A DNA stretch of 64,000 nucleotides from an uncultured Bacilli bacterium (lineage in GTDB: Bacteria > Bacillota_I > Bacilli_A > RF39 > UBA660): contig CAJUKB010000006.1 in the NCBI GenBank assembly GCA_910587325.1, positions 1 through 64,000 of the forward strand, written 5' to 3'. The translations under genes and the position numbers were made by a program. The notes under the pieces are model-generated. The model did no database searches and was not told the origin of the DNA. It saw only the letters and a list, made by a program, of their open reading frames with translations. Positions 25,306-34,272 of the stretch are shown here, in pieces (the first letter of the stretch is position 1; each line of letters starts with the position of its first letter).

Positions 25306-25850
25306 ATGTTATCTTTTTTCTTTTGCTCTAAATAATCACTATATTCCAAATCCTGACTTAACCATTTATCTGCATATTCATAGTCCTCTAATGGAAACTC
25401 TTCAATCCAATAATTTTCTGGTGGACAGGCTGTAGCATCTATACAAACAATCTGATTATGTTCATCAAAATAATAAAATGAAACTTCATTGCTTTTAATT
25501 ATATAATCGTTGTATAAATCTTTTATATCTTCATATCTATCAAGTGTACTTTTATATATTTTATTATTCTTTTCAGCTAAATACTTATCAGCTTTAAATC
25601 TTAACAAATCTATTTTATCTATATCAAAATATTCTATAAGTTGTTTTTCTTCTTCATGGCTAACATCTTCTGGATCAATTGATGATCCATATATATGATT
25701 TGTTCCATCAGTAAAACATATTTGATTATCATTCAAATGCTCTTTTACCCCAAAATAAATATTAGTATATCTATCTCTTTCCGACCCTTCAGAACTGTAA
25801 ATACAATCTTCAAAAAAAGCCATCACTTCACTTTTTGATTCAAATTTCAT
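25293..25850 (-). CDS. acidic hypothetical protein of about 185 aa
   Basis: Starting at ATG 25850 (GGTGGAG 6 bases upstream; the longer frame to 25883 lacks a site). The product is acidic, Tyr-rich and soluble, with repeated short motifs such as DRYEDIKDLYNDY, and DYEYADKWLSQDLEYSDYL at the C-terminus. It is not recognised. It lies between two other acidic proteins in the transfer operon. A role in antirestriction or transfer regulation is possible but unproven. Confidence 0.55.
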   Translation of the reverse strand: MKFESKSEVMAFFEDCIYSSEGSERDRYTNIYFGVKEHLNDNQICFTDGTNHIYGSSIDPEDVSHEEEKQLIEYFDIDKIDLLRFKADKYLAEKNNKIYKSTLDRYEDIKDLYNDYIIKSNEVSFYYFDEHNQIVCIDATACPPENYWIEEFPLEDYEYADKWLSQDLEYSDYLEQKKKDNIELE

Positions 25851-25879
25851 TAAATCTCCACCACAATTAACATATATAT

Positions 25880-26308
25880 TCATATTTTAAAGTCCTTCTT
25901 ATCGTATTGGTTCATATTATCTTTAACCCATTCATCATCAAACTCTCTTATCATACTAGGATATTCTAAATCCTGTTCCTCCTCATTCTGACTTTCATAG
26001 GATAATTCATCATAATCATCATAATATTCGCCTATTCTTGCATATCTATAAGACATATCTTTTTCTTCTAAATGCTTTAGTCCTTCCATGATTGCTGTTA
26101 CATCTTCATAATCTTCACAATAGTCATACCATTTAATTGAATCCCAACCAAAATATTTTGACCATTTATTTTCACTTATTATTTTGCAGTCATCTAAAAG
26201 ATTACCATAGGTATAATTATTTTGTTTTAAATAATTATTAGTAAATTTTTTTAGTTCATCAAAACCTTTTTTTGATGTAATTATTCTTACATCTGATCTA
26301 TAGCCCAT
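25880..26308 (-). CDS. acidic hypothetical protein of about 142 aa
   Basis: The N-terminus MGYRSDVRIITSKKGFDELKKF is followed by a long acidic C-terminal half (EYYDDYDELSYESQNEEEQDLEY). The YRSDV start resembles a small family found in phages and plasmids whose function is unknown to me. The ATG at 26308 is chosen because AGGAG lies 9 bases upstream; an ATG at 26317 overlaps that site. It follows the kinase gene after a terminator-like hairpin. Confidence 0.55.
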   Translation of the reverse strand: MGYRSDVRIITSKKGFDELKKFTNNYLKQNNYTYGNLLDDCKIISENKWSKYFGWDSIKWYDYCEDYEDVTAIMEGLKHLEEKDMSYRYARIGEYYDDYDELSYESQNEEEQDLEYPSMIREFDDEWVKDNMNQYDKKDFKI

Positions 26309-26340
26309 ACATTTCATCTCCTCTCTTTCTAATAAGACAC

Positions 26341-26367
26341 AAAAAAACAGATCAATTTACGATCTGT
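26341..26367 (-). terminator. terminator-like hairpin after the kinase gene
   Basis: ACAGATC (26347-26353) and GATCTGT (26361-26367) form a perfect 7-bp stem, followed on the minus strand by a U run (26341-26347). The transfer operon continues beyond it, so it probably attenuates rather than stops transcription. Confidence 0.7.
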
Positions 26368-26382
26368 CCCTTTTTATATTTA

Positions 26383-27537
26383 TTAAAATATTTCTTTAAA
26401 TGCTATCACCATTTCATCTATACTTTTATATCTTTCAGAAATATTACCAGATATTCCTTTACTAACAAACTTTTTGATTTTCTCATTTGTAATTTTTTCA
26501 AGATTTGTTTTTCCAGTCATAACAAACAGTATTAATCTTGTCAGTGCATAAGTTTCATATTCTATTGAGTAATTTTTAAAACCTATAACTGCCAAGTTAC
26601 TATCATTTAATGAGCCTTTTATATCAGAATCTGTAGAGGTTAAATTACTATCTTTTTCTTTAACTAATCCAAAGTCAGATATTTTTATTATATCAGAATT
26701 ATCATAATGTTTTATCAAAATATTTGTTAAGCTGATATCTCTATGAAGCAATCCTTTACTATGTATATATGAAAATGCTTTAAAAATTTGATATACCAAA
26801 TTTTTTCTCTTTTCCAAAGATATTTTACTATTATTTTTTATTATATAATTATACAAAGTTTCATCAATAAATTCAGCATAATATTCGTTATTATTTTCAT
26901 CATATCTATATACTTTTAAAACATATAGTGAATTTAACTTTTGCATTGTTATAAATTCCTTTTTAAATCTTTCTAACTCCTTTTCTGTTAAATTTTTTTT
27001 TGCCTTTTTTATTATTACTGGGACATTATAAAATTCATCAAAATATTTAAACACATGTGCATAAGATCCTTCACCAACTAGAGTTAATTTATATCTTTTT
27101 TCAATGTTATTCTGATTTAACTTAACCGTTTTTGTAAAAAAGAATATAGGCTCATAGTCTACTATTCTTATATGGGTTAAGTCATCTGGTATAGTACTTC
27201 CACCACTTGGTACTAAGAACTTTTTACATTCATCAAAAAAATCTTTATATTCCTTATTAATATCAAAAGCAAAAGTTGAGTCCTTTAAAACATACCTAAT
27301 ATTTTCATACAAATCAATATAATGAATTAACTCTCTACTTTCATTAGCATTAAAATGTCCATTGGTTTTATGATACATAAAATCAATTAGGCTATTTATT
27401 TCTTGATGCAAAGTAGCAAAAATTAGTTTTATATATTTATTATCAATATCATCATACAGTTCTTCTGTTTTAATTGCTCTATCAATTTGAATTTCACTAT
27501 ATTTTTGTTTTAAAAAATATTCTATATTAATTGCCAT
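26383..27537 (-). CDS. Ser/Thr protein kinase (Hanks type) with novel N-terminal domain
   Basis: About 384 aa. Residues 1-130 are an unrecognised helical domain. The kinase domain follows: glycine loop GEGSYAHVF, VIIKKAKK with the ATP Lys, catalytic loop LLHRDISLTNIL and DFG in ISDFGLVKE. All catalytic residues are present. An activation segment rich in Ser/Thr/Asp follows (NLTSTDSDIKGSLNDS). There is no transmembrane segment or PASTA domain, so it is not a PknB-type wall sensor. The start at 27537 follows GAGGTG. It lies just downstream of the relaxase gene in the same operon. Its substrate may be a transfer or defence protein (inference). Confidence 0.85.
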   Translation of the reverse strand: MAINIEYFLKQKYSEIQIDRAIKTEELYDDIDNKYIKLIFATLHQEINSLIDFMYHKTNGHFNANESRELIHYIDLYENIRYVLKDSTFAFDINKEYKDFFDECKKFLVPSGGSTIPDDLTHIRIVDYEPIFFFTKTVKLNQNNIEKRYKLTLVGEGSYAHVFKYFDEFYNVPVIIKKAKKNLTEKELERFKKEFITMQKLNSLYVLKVYRYDENNNEYYAEFIDETLYNYIIKNNSKISLEKRKNLVYQIFKAFSYIHSKGLLHRDISLTNILIKHYDNSDIIKISDFGLVKEKDSNLTSTDSDIKGSLNDSNLAVIGFKNYSIEYETYALTRLILFVMTGKTNLEKITNEKIKKFVSKGISGNISERYKSIDEMVIAFKEIF

Positions 27538-27577
27538 TTTACACCTCACATAGTTAAAACTAATACCATTATATCAC

Positions 27578-28861
27578 TTATTTATCATATTCTTTATCCA
27601 TTTTAAATAACTTATCAAAATCTCTTTCTGCTTCTTCCAATTCATCATTTATACTTTTTACTGCTTGTCTAATTTGGTATTTATTTTTAAATTTATTACT
27701 ACTTGGATTGGATGACAAATAGTTTAACAAAATGGTATATTTTGACTGTTTATTATTTCTTTTGTATTGCTTATAAACAATTTCTTGAATTAAATCATTT
27801 TCCGTAATTTTTGTTTTATTATGGTGATAATAAGCATGATTGATTATGGCATTTAAAACATAATTATCTAAATACTTTTGTTTTTCTTTTATTAATGAAT
27901 TATCTACTATATTTGAATTATTACTTTTAGCAATCTTGATAAAATAATCATTAATACTTACTAAATTTTTTTTAAATTGCATATATTCATCTTTAAAATT
28001 AGAATCTTTTGAAAAGATATATTTTTTTATTTCTTTTGTTAGAGCCTTTATCTCTTTATCCTTAATAGAATTAAATTTTATTCTTGTATTTGAAGATTCT
28101 CTTTTTTCAGATATTAAATTGCCTAACTTAACAATTTTATCTTCTAATAAAATATCTTCTTTATCACGAAGTAAAAAATTTTTTTCTTTTGGATTAAAAT
28201 ATCTTTTTAAAGATTCAATCTCTTGATTAGTTTCTTTTAGTAAAGGTGTAAATACTTTTTCTTTTTCAATATAATGTTCTATCTCATTTTTTAAAAATCC
28301 TAACTCTTTTTGTGATAACTTACCAGCATGTCTATATTTTAATTCTTTTCCATAAGATTTATAATTGGGTTTCTTTTCAGCAAATGATAAATGAAAATGA
28401 AGATTATCTTGATCAGTATGAAGTGAAAACTGATAACTTATATTTTTAATATCAGCATAGCCACACTTTTTTAGAAACATTGGAATAATATGTTTAGCCA
28501 TTGCCTTTTCAAATTGAGGGATATTCACACTTTTTTCTAAATATCCTTCAGGAAAAGAAATGACTAATTTGTTAATATTAGAATTTTCAATATATCTTGC
28601 ATATTGCTTTTTCCTTTTTTCAATTTCATCTTTGGTAGCATATTCACCATTTTCAAACATAATATTCATTTCTTCATTTTTACCAAATTTACCACTAAAA
28701 TAATCTAGCATAAAAAATGCTTTTTTCTTATTATCAGAATAATAATCAAACATATTCATTGTGGAATCATATACTGATTGTTGAGTTTTATATTTATTAT
28801 TAAGACTTTTGTAGCTAGGAGTAAACATATTCATAACAACTACTTTAGGGGTGTTAGTCAT
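27578..28861 (-). CDS. MOBP-type relaxase
   Basis: About 427 aa. The relaxase motif III is visible in HTDQDNLHFHLSF (about residues 148-160), the metal-binding His triad. The N-terminal Tyr for nicking may be in the segment with KYKTQQSVYDSTMNMFDYY. The C-terminus is a long Lys/Asn-rich coiled region. The start at 28861 overlaps the stop of the MobC-like gene (ATG within AATGACTAA). It would cut at oriT, remain bound to the 5' end and be exported with the strand. The candidate oriT lies about 1 kb upstream. Confidence 0.85.
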   Translation of the reverse strand: MTNTPKVVVMNMFTPSYKSLNNKYKTQQSVYDSTMNMFDYYSDNKKKAFFMLDYFSGKFGKNEEMNIMFENGEYATKDEIEKRKKQYARYIENSNINKLVISFPEGYLEKSVNIPQFEKAMAKHIIPMFLKKCGYADIKNISYQFSLHTDQDNLHFHLSFAEKKPNYKSYGKELKYRHAGKLSQKELGFLKNEIEHYIEKEKVFTPLLKETNQEIESLKRYFNPKEKNFLLRDKEDILLEDKIVKLGNLISEKRESSNTRIKFNSIKDKEIKALTKEIKKYIFSKDSNFKDEYMQFKKNLVSINDYFIKIAKSNNSNIVDNSLIKEKQKYLDNYVLNAIINHAYYHHNKTKITENDLIQEIVYKQYKRNNKQSKYTILLNYLSSNPSSNKFKNKYQIRQAVKSINDELEEAERDFDKLFKMDKEYDK

Positions 28862-29177
28862 TATATTTATCCTTATATCGTTCAGACTTGAATTTTTGTA
28901 AAGCTTTATTATTATTTGGATTAAAAACTTTTTCAATTTCCATATCTGCATAAAATTGTTCTAATAAATCTTTTATATAAATCTGCCTAGAGTATATCTT
29001 TTCCATCAAAGAATTATTTAAATCTAACTTTTTATTGGTATCAATATTATTTAAACCTTGTTCAATTAATTTTCTAACAGCTTGAGAATATTTCAAATCA
29101 TTAGCAGTACTATAATCTCTTATTCTCTTATCTAATTCATTAGTTAATGAAATATGGGGACTTATCATAATATTCAC
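28854..29177 (-). CDS. MobC-like relaxosome accessory protein
   Basis: A 107-aa protein with an N-terminal ribbon-helix-helix-like segment (MISPHISLTNELDKRIRDYSTANDLKYSQAVRKLIEQGL) and a helical C-terminus. This fits mobilisation accessory proteins that bind oriT and help the relaxase nick. Its end overlaps the relaxase start by 8 bp, so the two are coupled. Confidence 0.65.
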   Translation of the reverse strand: MNIMISPHISLTNELDKRIRDYSTANDLKYSQAVRKLIEQGLNNIDTNKKLDLNNSLMEKIYSRQIYIKDLLEQFYADMEIEKVFNPNNNKALQKFKSERYKDKYND

Positions 29178-29600
29178 CTATATATCTCTTCCCATATATT
29201 TAGCATTTTCTTTTAAATGGTTTTGAATCAAATTTTCATATTCATCTGAATTTTCAATATCATAAGAAATTTGCCATACTTCTTCTATTTCATAATCCAC
29301 ACCATTAGATTGACCGAGTTCATAAATTTTTTTCTCAAGTTTAGACATTAATCCATCAAAGTAAAATACCATATCAAATTCTTGTCTTTCTTCATCATAA
29401 TCTAATTGAGCAACATTCTCATTTGAATGAACATCATTAATAATTTCTTTAATATGTGATTTTACATAATTTCTAGTATCATCATCATAATCATCTAAAA
29501 AGTCATTTAAACTAACAATATAATTAAAACTAGATGTTGTATCCATGCCATAGTTTACTATATCATTTGCTATTAGTTTGCTTATACTTAATTTTTCCAT
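29178..29600 (-). CDS. hypothetical protein in the mobilisation operon
   Basis: About 140 aa. The start at ATG 29600 is set by GAAGGAGG 6 bases upstream; the frame to 29618 overlaps that site. The protein is acidic and mostly helical with no recognised motif (SKLIANDIVNYGMDTTSSFNYIV, then FYFDGLMSKLEKKIYELG). It lies between the RHH gene, whose end it overlaps, and the MobC-like gene. A role in relaxosome assembly is plausible from position only. Confidence 0.6.
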   Translation of the reverse strand: MEKLSISKLIANDIVNYGMDTTSSFNYIVSLNDFLDDYDDDTRNYVKSHIKEIINDVHSNENVAQLDYDEERQEFDMVFYFDGLMSKLEKKIYELGQSNGVDYEIEEVWQISYDIENSDEYENLIQNHLKENAKYMGRDI

Positions 29601-29745
29601 ACTTTTCCTCCTTCTCATAAATAGTTAATAATCCTACTTCGATTATTTCAATTAACATATCATTAATACTTATTCCTCTAGAATCAGCTTCTACTTTAAC
29701 TCTTTTAAATAATATATCTTTTATTCTTAATAAAAATCTGTGCAT
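29563..29745 (-). CDS. 60-aa ribbon-helix-helix DNA-binding protein
   Basis: The sequence HRFLLRIKDILFKRVKVEADSRGISINDMLIEIIEVGL has the beta-strand plus two-helix pattern of Arc/MetJ-type ribbon-helix-helix proteins. The ribosome site AAGGTGAT precedes the ATG. It is the first gene after the candidate oriT and overlaps the next gene, so it probably binds the repeats there or represses the mobilisation operon. Confidence 0.7.
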   Translation of the reverse strand: MHRFLLRIKDILFKRVKVEADSRGISINDMLIEIIEVGLLTIYEKEEKYGKIKYKQTNSK

Positions 29746-29777
29746 TTTATCACCTTTCTTTTTGGTTTTAATTGGTT

Positions 29778-29982
29778 TAGTTTAGACCATAGTTTTCAAA
29801 ATTATTATTACTAATAATTTAAGAGCATAAGAAGTTGATATCAACACTTTAAATAAAGACTTATAAAATAAGACTTTAGTGTGATATCAAACATATTTTG
29901 CACTTGCAAAATGAATCCATTACTATGGTCTAAACTAATAAATAATCCCTTATATAATAAGGATTTTTTATGGTCTAAACTA
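29778..29982. other. candidate origin of transfer (oriT) with inverted repeats
   Basis: TAGTTTAGACCATAG (29778-29792) and its exact complement CTATGGTCTAAACTA (29923-29937) enclose 130 bp. A third copy of the right arm, ATGGTCTAAACTA (29970-29982), overlaps the stop of the M23 gene. Inside the interval is the palindrome ATTTTGCACTTGCAAAAT (29895-29912) and an imperfect pair around GATATCA. The region lies directly upstream of the RHH, MobC-like and relaxase genes, the usual place of oriT. The nick site cannot be assigned by eye. Confidence 0.55.
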
Positions 29983-30918
29983 TGGTTTGTTTTTGTTGTT
30001 TATATTAAAATCTAAATATTGATTATGGTCTAATCCATTATTAAAGTCTGGTTTATATAAGGGTGTTTTTTCTGAAAAATCTATCAAACTCATCCCATCT
30101 ACATTGTTTCCATCCAATTGTACTTGATAATGTAAATGAGGTCCAGTCGAATAACCAGTTGTCCCAACTCCTGCAAGCTCATCACCTGCTTTTACCTGAT
30201 CTCCCTCTTTTACTTTTGATGAACCTGGATACAAATGTGCATACCATACTGTATAAGTTACTTCATCATCTATTTCACATTTAATTTTAATTTGATTGCC
30301 TCCACCTGCTGATGTGTTCGTAACATTTTCATTTTGTGTAAAACTTACTTGAGTTACTATTCCATCACATGTAGCATAAACTGGTGTCTGATTACCTGCT
30401 GCTAAGTCCCATGCTGTATGTACATCTGATTCTCCAAAAACAATTCTTTCTTCCATAAAAAAAGATGTAATTGTTGCTTTAGAAAAATCAATTGGTGAAT
30501 TAAAAGGTTTGTTTTGCGCTTCATCAATCTGATTACTAGAATCTAAATTCCTACATACATCATAATTCTTATATTTTTGTAACTCACATACTTCACTTAT
30601 GGTCATCATTTTATTAGTATCTGTATCTATATTATCCATATAAATATCATAAAATGATAGCTGGTCATTCTCTAAATAAAAGTATAGAATTCTATTTAAT
30701 GGAACATATCCATATCCATTTTTTAAAGCCTTATTTAAAGTAGATTTATACTGATCTGCATAATCCATATTATTCTCAACATAATCATCAGTAATATTTG
30801 CTCCAAAAAAATCCAATATCATTAAGCAAGGAATAATTATTACAAGTGCCATAGTTACCATTCCTATACTACTTCCCATAACTAATTTCATTATTTTACT
30901 TTTTTTGTTTTTCTTCAC
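29980..30918 (-). CDS. M23 metallopeptidase of the conjugation machinery
   Basis: 312 aa with one N-terminal transmembrane helix (IGMVTMALVIIIPCLMIL) and an external C-terminal LytM/M23 domain (about 150-275). The zinc motifs are HTAWD and HLHYQ, with the second preceded by GYSTGP. It would locally open peptidoglycan for the T4SS channel, the role of VirB1/CwlT-type hydrolases; no NlpC/P60 or transglycosylase domain is present. It follows a terminator-like hairpin and precedes the candidate oriT. Confidence 0.88.
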   Translation of the reverse strand: MKKNKKSKIMKLVMGSSIGMVTMALVIIIPCLMILDFFGANITDDYVENNMDYADQYKSTLNKALKNGYGYVPLNRILYFYLENDQLSFYDIYMDNIDTDTNKMMTISEVCELQKYKNYDVCRNLDSSNQIDEAQNKPFNSPIDFSKATITSFFMEERIVFGESDVHTAWDLAAGNQTPVYATCDGIVTQVSFTQNENVTNTSAGGGNQIKIKCEIDDEVTYTVWYAHLYPGSSKVKEGDQVKAGDELAGVGTTGYSTGPHLHYQVQLDGNNVDGMSLIDFSEKTPLYKPDFNNGLDHNQYLDFNINNKNKP

Positions 30919-30938
30919 TTATCTACCTCCATAAAAAA

Positions 30939-30954
30939 AGATAGATTCCTCTAT
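30939..30954 (-). terminator. terminator-like hairpin between HEPN-like and M23 genes
   Basis: GATAGA (30939-30944) and TCTATC (30949-30954) pair with a 4-base loop. On the minus strand a run of U follows, then the ribosome site of the M23 gene. Confidence 0.6.
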
Positions 30955-31734
30955 CTATTTACTTGATATATCATTTGATATAATTTTCTCAACAATCTTA
31001 TTATTATCAATATCTATAATAATAAGATCAATTATCTGAATTAGATATTTTTGTACAGTATTAAAATCTTTTACAATTCTGTATACAGAATCAGGCATTA
31101 CTCGTAAAAAAGTGTTTTCTGATAAAGATGTTATTGCAATAGAGTATCGATGTGTCATTTGATTTCTTAATTCACAAATATAATCATGGACACCTTTATT
31201 TATGTCTGAATCTGTAATATCAAACTTTTCACTGATATAAGATAATATTTCTTGAAAGTTCATTTCATTGCAACCTTTATTTGATAGCTCTGTAATAATA
31301 TTTTTATAACTAACCTTTTTAACATCCTTGCCTAAATTATAATATAAATTTAATAATTGGGCCAAAGAATCCCATAATATAATTTCTCTAAATAAAGCAT
31401 TTTCAAAATAATAACAAGCATTATTCTCATTTTCACTTAAGATGTTATTCATTGGATTAAATGTATTATAATTAACTTTTTGATATTCATCTATACATTT
31501 TTCAATAGAGATTCTTGTTTTATTAGACAGATCATTTATTGATTCTATAAAATGATTGTACTTAAAAAATTTCTTAATATCACTATCCACTGTATTTCCA
31601 ATTATTCCTGCAATATATTTACCATTTTCAAAGTTTATATGCAAATTTTTCAAATTTATTTTATATTCGTTTAATAAAACTAAGAGTTCTTTTTTATCTT
31701 TTTCATTTATCAACGGTTTAAAATCTTTCTTCAT
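30955..31734 (-). CDS. HEPN-like helical protein in the transfer operon
   Basis: A 259-aa soluble, helical protein. The C-terminal half contains ICELRNQMTHRYSI, matching the Rx4-6H motif of HEPN ribonuclease domains (Arg, four residues, His), and NNACYYFENALFREIILWDSLAQLLNLYYNLG resembles the long helices of that fold. Several HEPN proteins cleave RNA in abortive infection or toxin systems; others have lost activity. No nucleotidyltransferase partner is adjacent. It lies between VirB4 and the M23 gene, so a transfer-related role is also possible. Confidence 0.5.
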   Translation of the reverse strand: MKKDFKPLINEKDKKELLVLLNEYKINLKNLHINFENGKYIAGIIGNTVDSDIKKFFKYNHFIESINDLSNKTRISIEKCIDEYQKVNYNTFNPMNNILSENENNACYYFENALFREIILWDSLAQLLNLYYNLGKDVKKVSYKNIITELSNKGCNEMNFQEILSYISEKFDITDSDINKGVHDYICELRNQMTHRYSIAITSLSENTFLRVMPDSVYRIVKDFNTVQKYLIQIIDLIIIDIDNNKIVEKIISNDISSK

Positions 31735-31809
31735 CTCTTCAATCCTTTCTATTTTAATGGGATTTAATTGCCAATTATAATTTTACCACAAATCTATTGC
31801 TAATATCTA

Positions 31810-34272
31810 TTATTTCGTATCTACTTCACCCATCATTTCTCTTTCAAGTTCAGTTGCTCTAATCCAAATTCTAAGTCTATTTTTAGAATCTATGTTAAGT
31901 AAAAACTCTCCTCTTCTTGCCGACATTAAAAAGTTCTTTTGAGTATCTGTAAGAGGATTTTGCTTAAATAACTCTAGATATGCAAGTAAATCATCTTCTT
32001 TAAGCATACCTATCATCTGATATTGACAGTTATTAAAAATAGCTGTTGCATGTCTTAAAATTGATTGACTTCCCACAAAATCTTTTACTGATTGAGTTGC
32101 AACTACGAGTGAGCCAGAATATTTTCTAATTCTTCTTGCTAGTTGACCGAAGTTCCTTAAAACTTCAAAATTGTTTTCATCTATAAACAAATGAAATTCA
32201 TCAGCAATTATCATTACATGTTTTCTATCTTCTACTTTTGCTTTATCATTTAATATCTTATTTGAAACAATACTATTATTTAAATATGTAAGAAGATTTA
32301 ATGTTTGTGTGTTAATAAGTCTTTGATTTCCACTATACAATAATTCTTGTAGATTAAATGCAATTAAATCATTTTCTAAGTTAATTGTTGTATGTCCATC
32401 AAAAAGATATGAATCTGTTCCAGTCAAAAATCTAGAAAGTAATATATCTAATTGTTCAATTATCTTTTCTTTTTCTTTACTCTTAATATCTTTCTTGTAC
32501 TCTGGTAAGAATTCATATAACTCACTAAATATAGGATAATCTTCAGGTTTCATATTTTGTAGTGTATTAATAGATGTATTCTTAAAAATACCTTTTTTGT
32601 TATATAGACTTTCAACTATTGCAAGTAACATAACTAATTCTTTTTCATTTATACTTTCAAATGCTGTCTTAAAGAATGCCTCTAGAAATCCTAGATGTTT
32701 TGCAAGTGGACAATCAGTTTCTTTAGTATCATGATTTTCATCATCTGATGGAATAAATCTTATTTGTAATGGATTAATTATTCCTCCAGTTTTAGAATAA
32801 AGATCTATATATTCTCCATGATTTGCTTCTACAATTCTCTTATACTCATTTTCGGCATCAAAAATAAATATTTTAGTACCTCTTCCATATTCATTTACAA
32901 TCATCTTTTTCATGGTATAAGACTTTCCTCCACCTGTAGAAGAAATAATTGCCATATTGTGTGAAGTACGAGAGTTAGTTAAGATAAATGGATCGTAAAA
33001 TATAGGTAAAGATGTATGAATATCTACACCAAACATGTATCCATTTGAATCATTAAAATATGTTTTAGTAAATGGAAAACCAGCACTTAATGTAAGTGTA
33101 GGAAGATAAAAACTATAGTCTTCAAAAGTCTTAGTTGATATATCATAACTTTGCCATGCTTCCATTTGTCTTAATCTTGGAACATCGAGTTTAATTTGAT
33201 ATGAATCAGCTATTCTTTTTAAATCTCTTATTACTTCTTCTCTGTGTTTTCTATCTCCTTCAACAATTAATATTAAAGAGATTTCTTTAATCTTCTCATC
33301 ACCATTTTTAATATCTTGCATTAAAGCTTGAAAGTTTTCTTTTTGAGTATCAAGTTCTGTAGCATCACTTAATTTCTTTGTAGTATTTCTATCAGTTAAT
33401 AAAAACTGATATTGTGAGTTTACCCATCTTATCAATTCTTCCTGTGTTATGCATTCTTGAATACTGATAGATGCTCTAACATCTGGATAGTTAAATATAT
33501 CCTCAAAAAACAATTCTGATACAAATGGTGGAACATTTTTAACGGTTAATAACTGTAACTCTTTTTCATCGAATTTTAATTTATCCACTTTTTCGGATAT
33601 ATTCATAGGACATACTAAGCTAGGCAAATCGCTCCATACTAATTCATCTAAGGAATTAGATGTTAGATAAAGGTTTGATAAAAATTTGTAAATTTCCAAT
33701 TTATTGGTAATACCTTCAATATATATTCTAGGAACAATATTTAAAGTAATATCCTCAAGTTCATCTAATTGTTTATTAAGTAATGCCGTATCTTTAGCAA
33801 TTATTACCCAATAATAAATGCTTGAAACAGTAAAATTTTTTTCTTCCAAATCATCAATCAATTTTCTTGATTCTTCCAATAAGATTCTTTTATTTTCATC
33901 ATTTGAATATTTTTCAATCTTTTTCTCTAAATTAACTTTATTTACATTCAAGTTTAATTTTTCATTTAATTTATAACACTTCATATTCAAATTAGGTATT
34001 TGATATAAAGATTTTAGCATTGAAAAAAATAAATTTTTTTCGTGATTACTTGTTAATGATAAGTCTATTGCTTTAACTTCAATTAAAGTAGCCACTTCAC
34101 CAGATTTTAAATAAATTAATCCATCTTCTCCTATTTCTTTAATATTTGTTATAACTTTAGAATTTTTAATTCTTTTTTTCATTTGACCTTTGGATGAAAA
34201 CTTTCTATTATTTTTAGTATCTAGTTTTTTAATTTTCTTTAGAACCTTTTCATCTTTAGTTTGTCTTTCCAA
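31810..34272 (-). CDS. virB4: VirB4-type conjugation ATPase
   Basis: Up to 820 aa. Walker A is ISSTGGGKSYTMKKM (about residue 450), Walker B-type IIADEFHLFID, and the N-terminal half is the VirB4 middle domain. It powers pilus and channel assembly with VirD4. The frame opens at TTG 34272 within the upstream gene's end; an ATG at 34182 has only AAGG upstream, so the true start is uncertain by 30 codons. It overlaps the PrgI/VirB3-like gene by 34 bp if the TTG is used. Confidence 0.93.
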   Translation of the reverse strand: MERQTKDEKVLKKIKKLDTKNNRKFSSKGQMKKRIKNSKVITNIKEIGEDGLIYLKSGEVATLIEVKAIDLSLTSNHEKNLFFSMLKSLYQIPNLNMKCYKLNEKLNLNVNKVNLEKKIEKYSNDENKRILLEESRKLIDDLEEKNFTVSSIYYWVIIAKDTALLNKQLDELEDITLNIVPRIYIEGITNKLEIYKFLSNLYLTSNSLDELVWSDLPSLVCPMNISEKVDKLKFDEKELQLLTVKNVPPFVSELFFEDIFNYPDVRASISIQECITQEELIRWVNSQYQFLLTDRNTTKKLSDATELDTQKENFQALMQDIKNGDEKIKEISLILIVEGDRKHREEVIRDLKRIADSYQIKLDVPRLRQMEAWQSYDISTKTFEDYSFYLPTLTLSAGFPFTKTYFNDSNGYMFGVDIHTSLPIFYDPFILTNSRTSHNMAIISSTGGGKSYTMKKMIVNEYGRGTKIFIFDAENEYKRIVEANHGEYIDLYSKTGGIINPLQIRFIPSDDENHDTKETDCPLAKHLGFLEAFFKTAFESINEKELVMLLAIVESLYNKKGIFKNTSINTLQNMKPEDYPIFSELYEFLPEYKKDIKSKEKEKIIEQLDILLSRFLTGTDSYLFDGHTTINLENDLIAFNLQELLYSGNQRLINTQTLNLLTYLNNSIVSNKILNDKAKVEDRKHVMIIADEFHLFIDENNFEVLRNFGQLARRIRKYSGSLVVATQSVKDFVGSQSILRHATAIFNNCQYQMIGMLKEDDLLAYLELFKQNPLTDTQKNFLMSARRGEFLLNIDSKNRLRIWIRATELEREMMGEVDTK

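Noticed and set aside
25202..25698. Plus-strand frames opposite the acidic ICE genes
   Set aside because: Codons mirror the acidic proteins on the other strand, and no initiation signal is present.
29980..30918. M23 gene as a phage endolysin, and the ICE as a prophage
   Set aside because: The M23 protein has a membrane anchor and lies in a T4SS operon. No capsid, tail, portal or terminase gene is present, although the ArpU-like gene is phage-associated.
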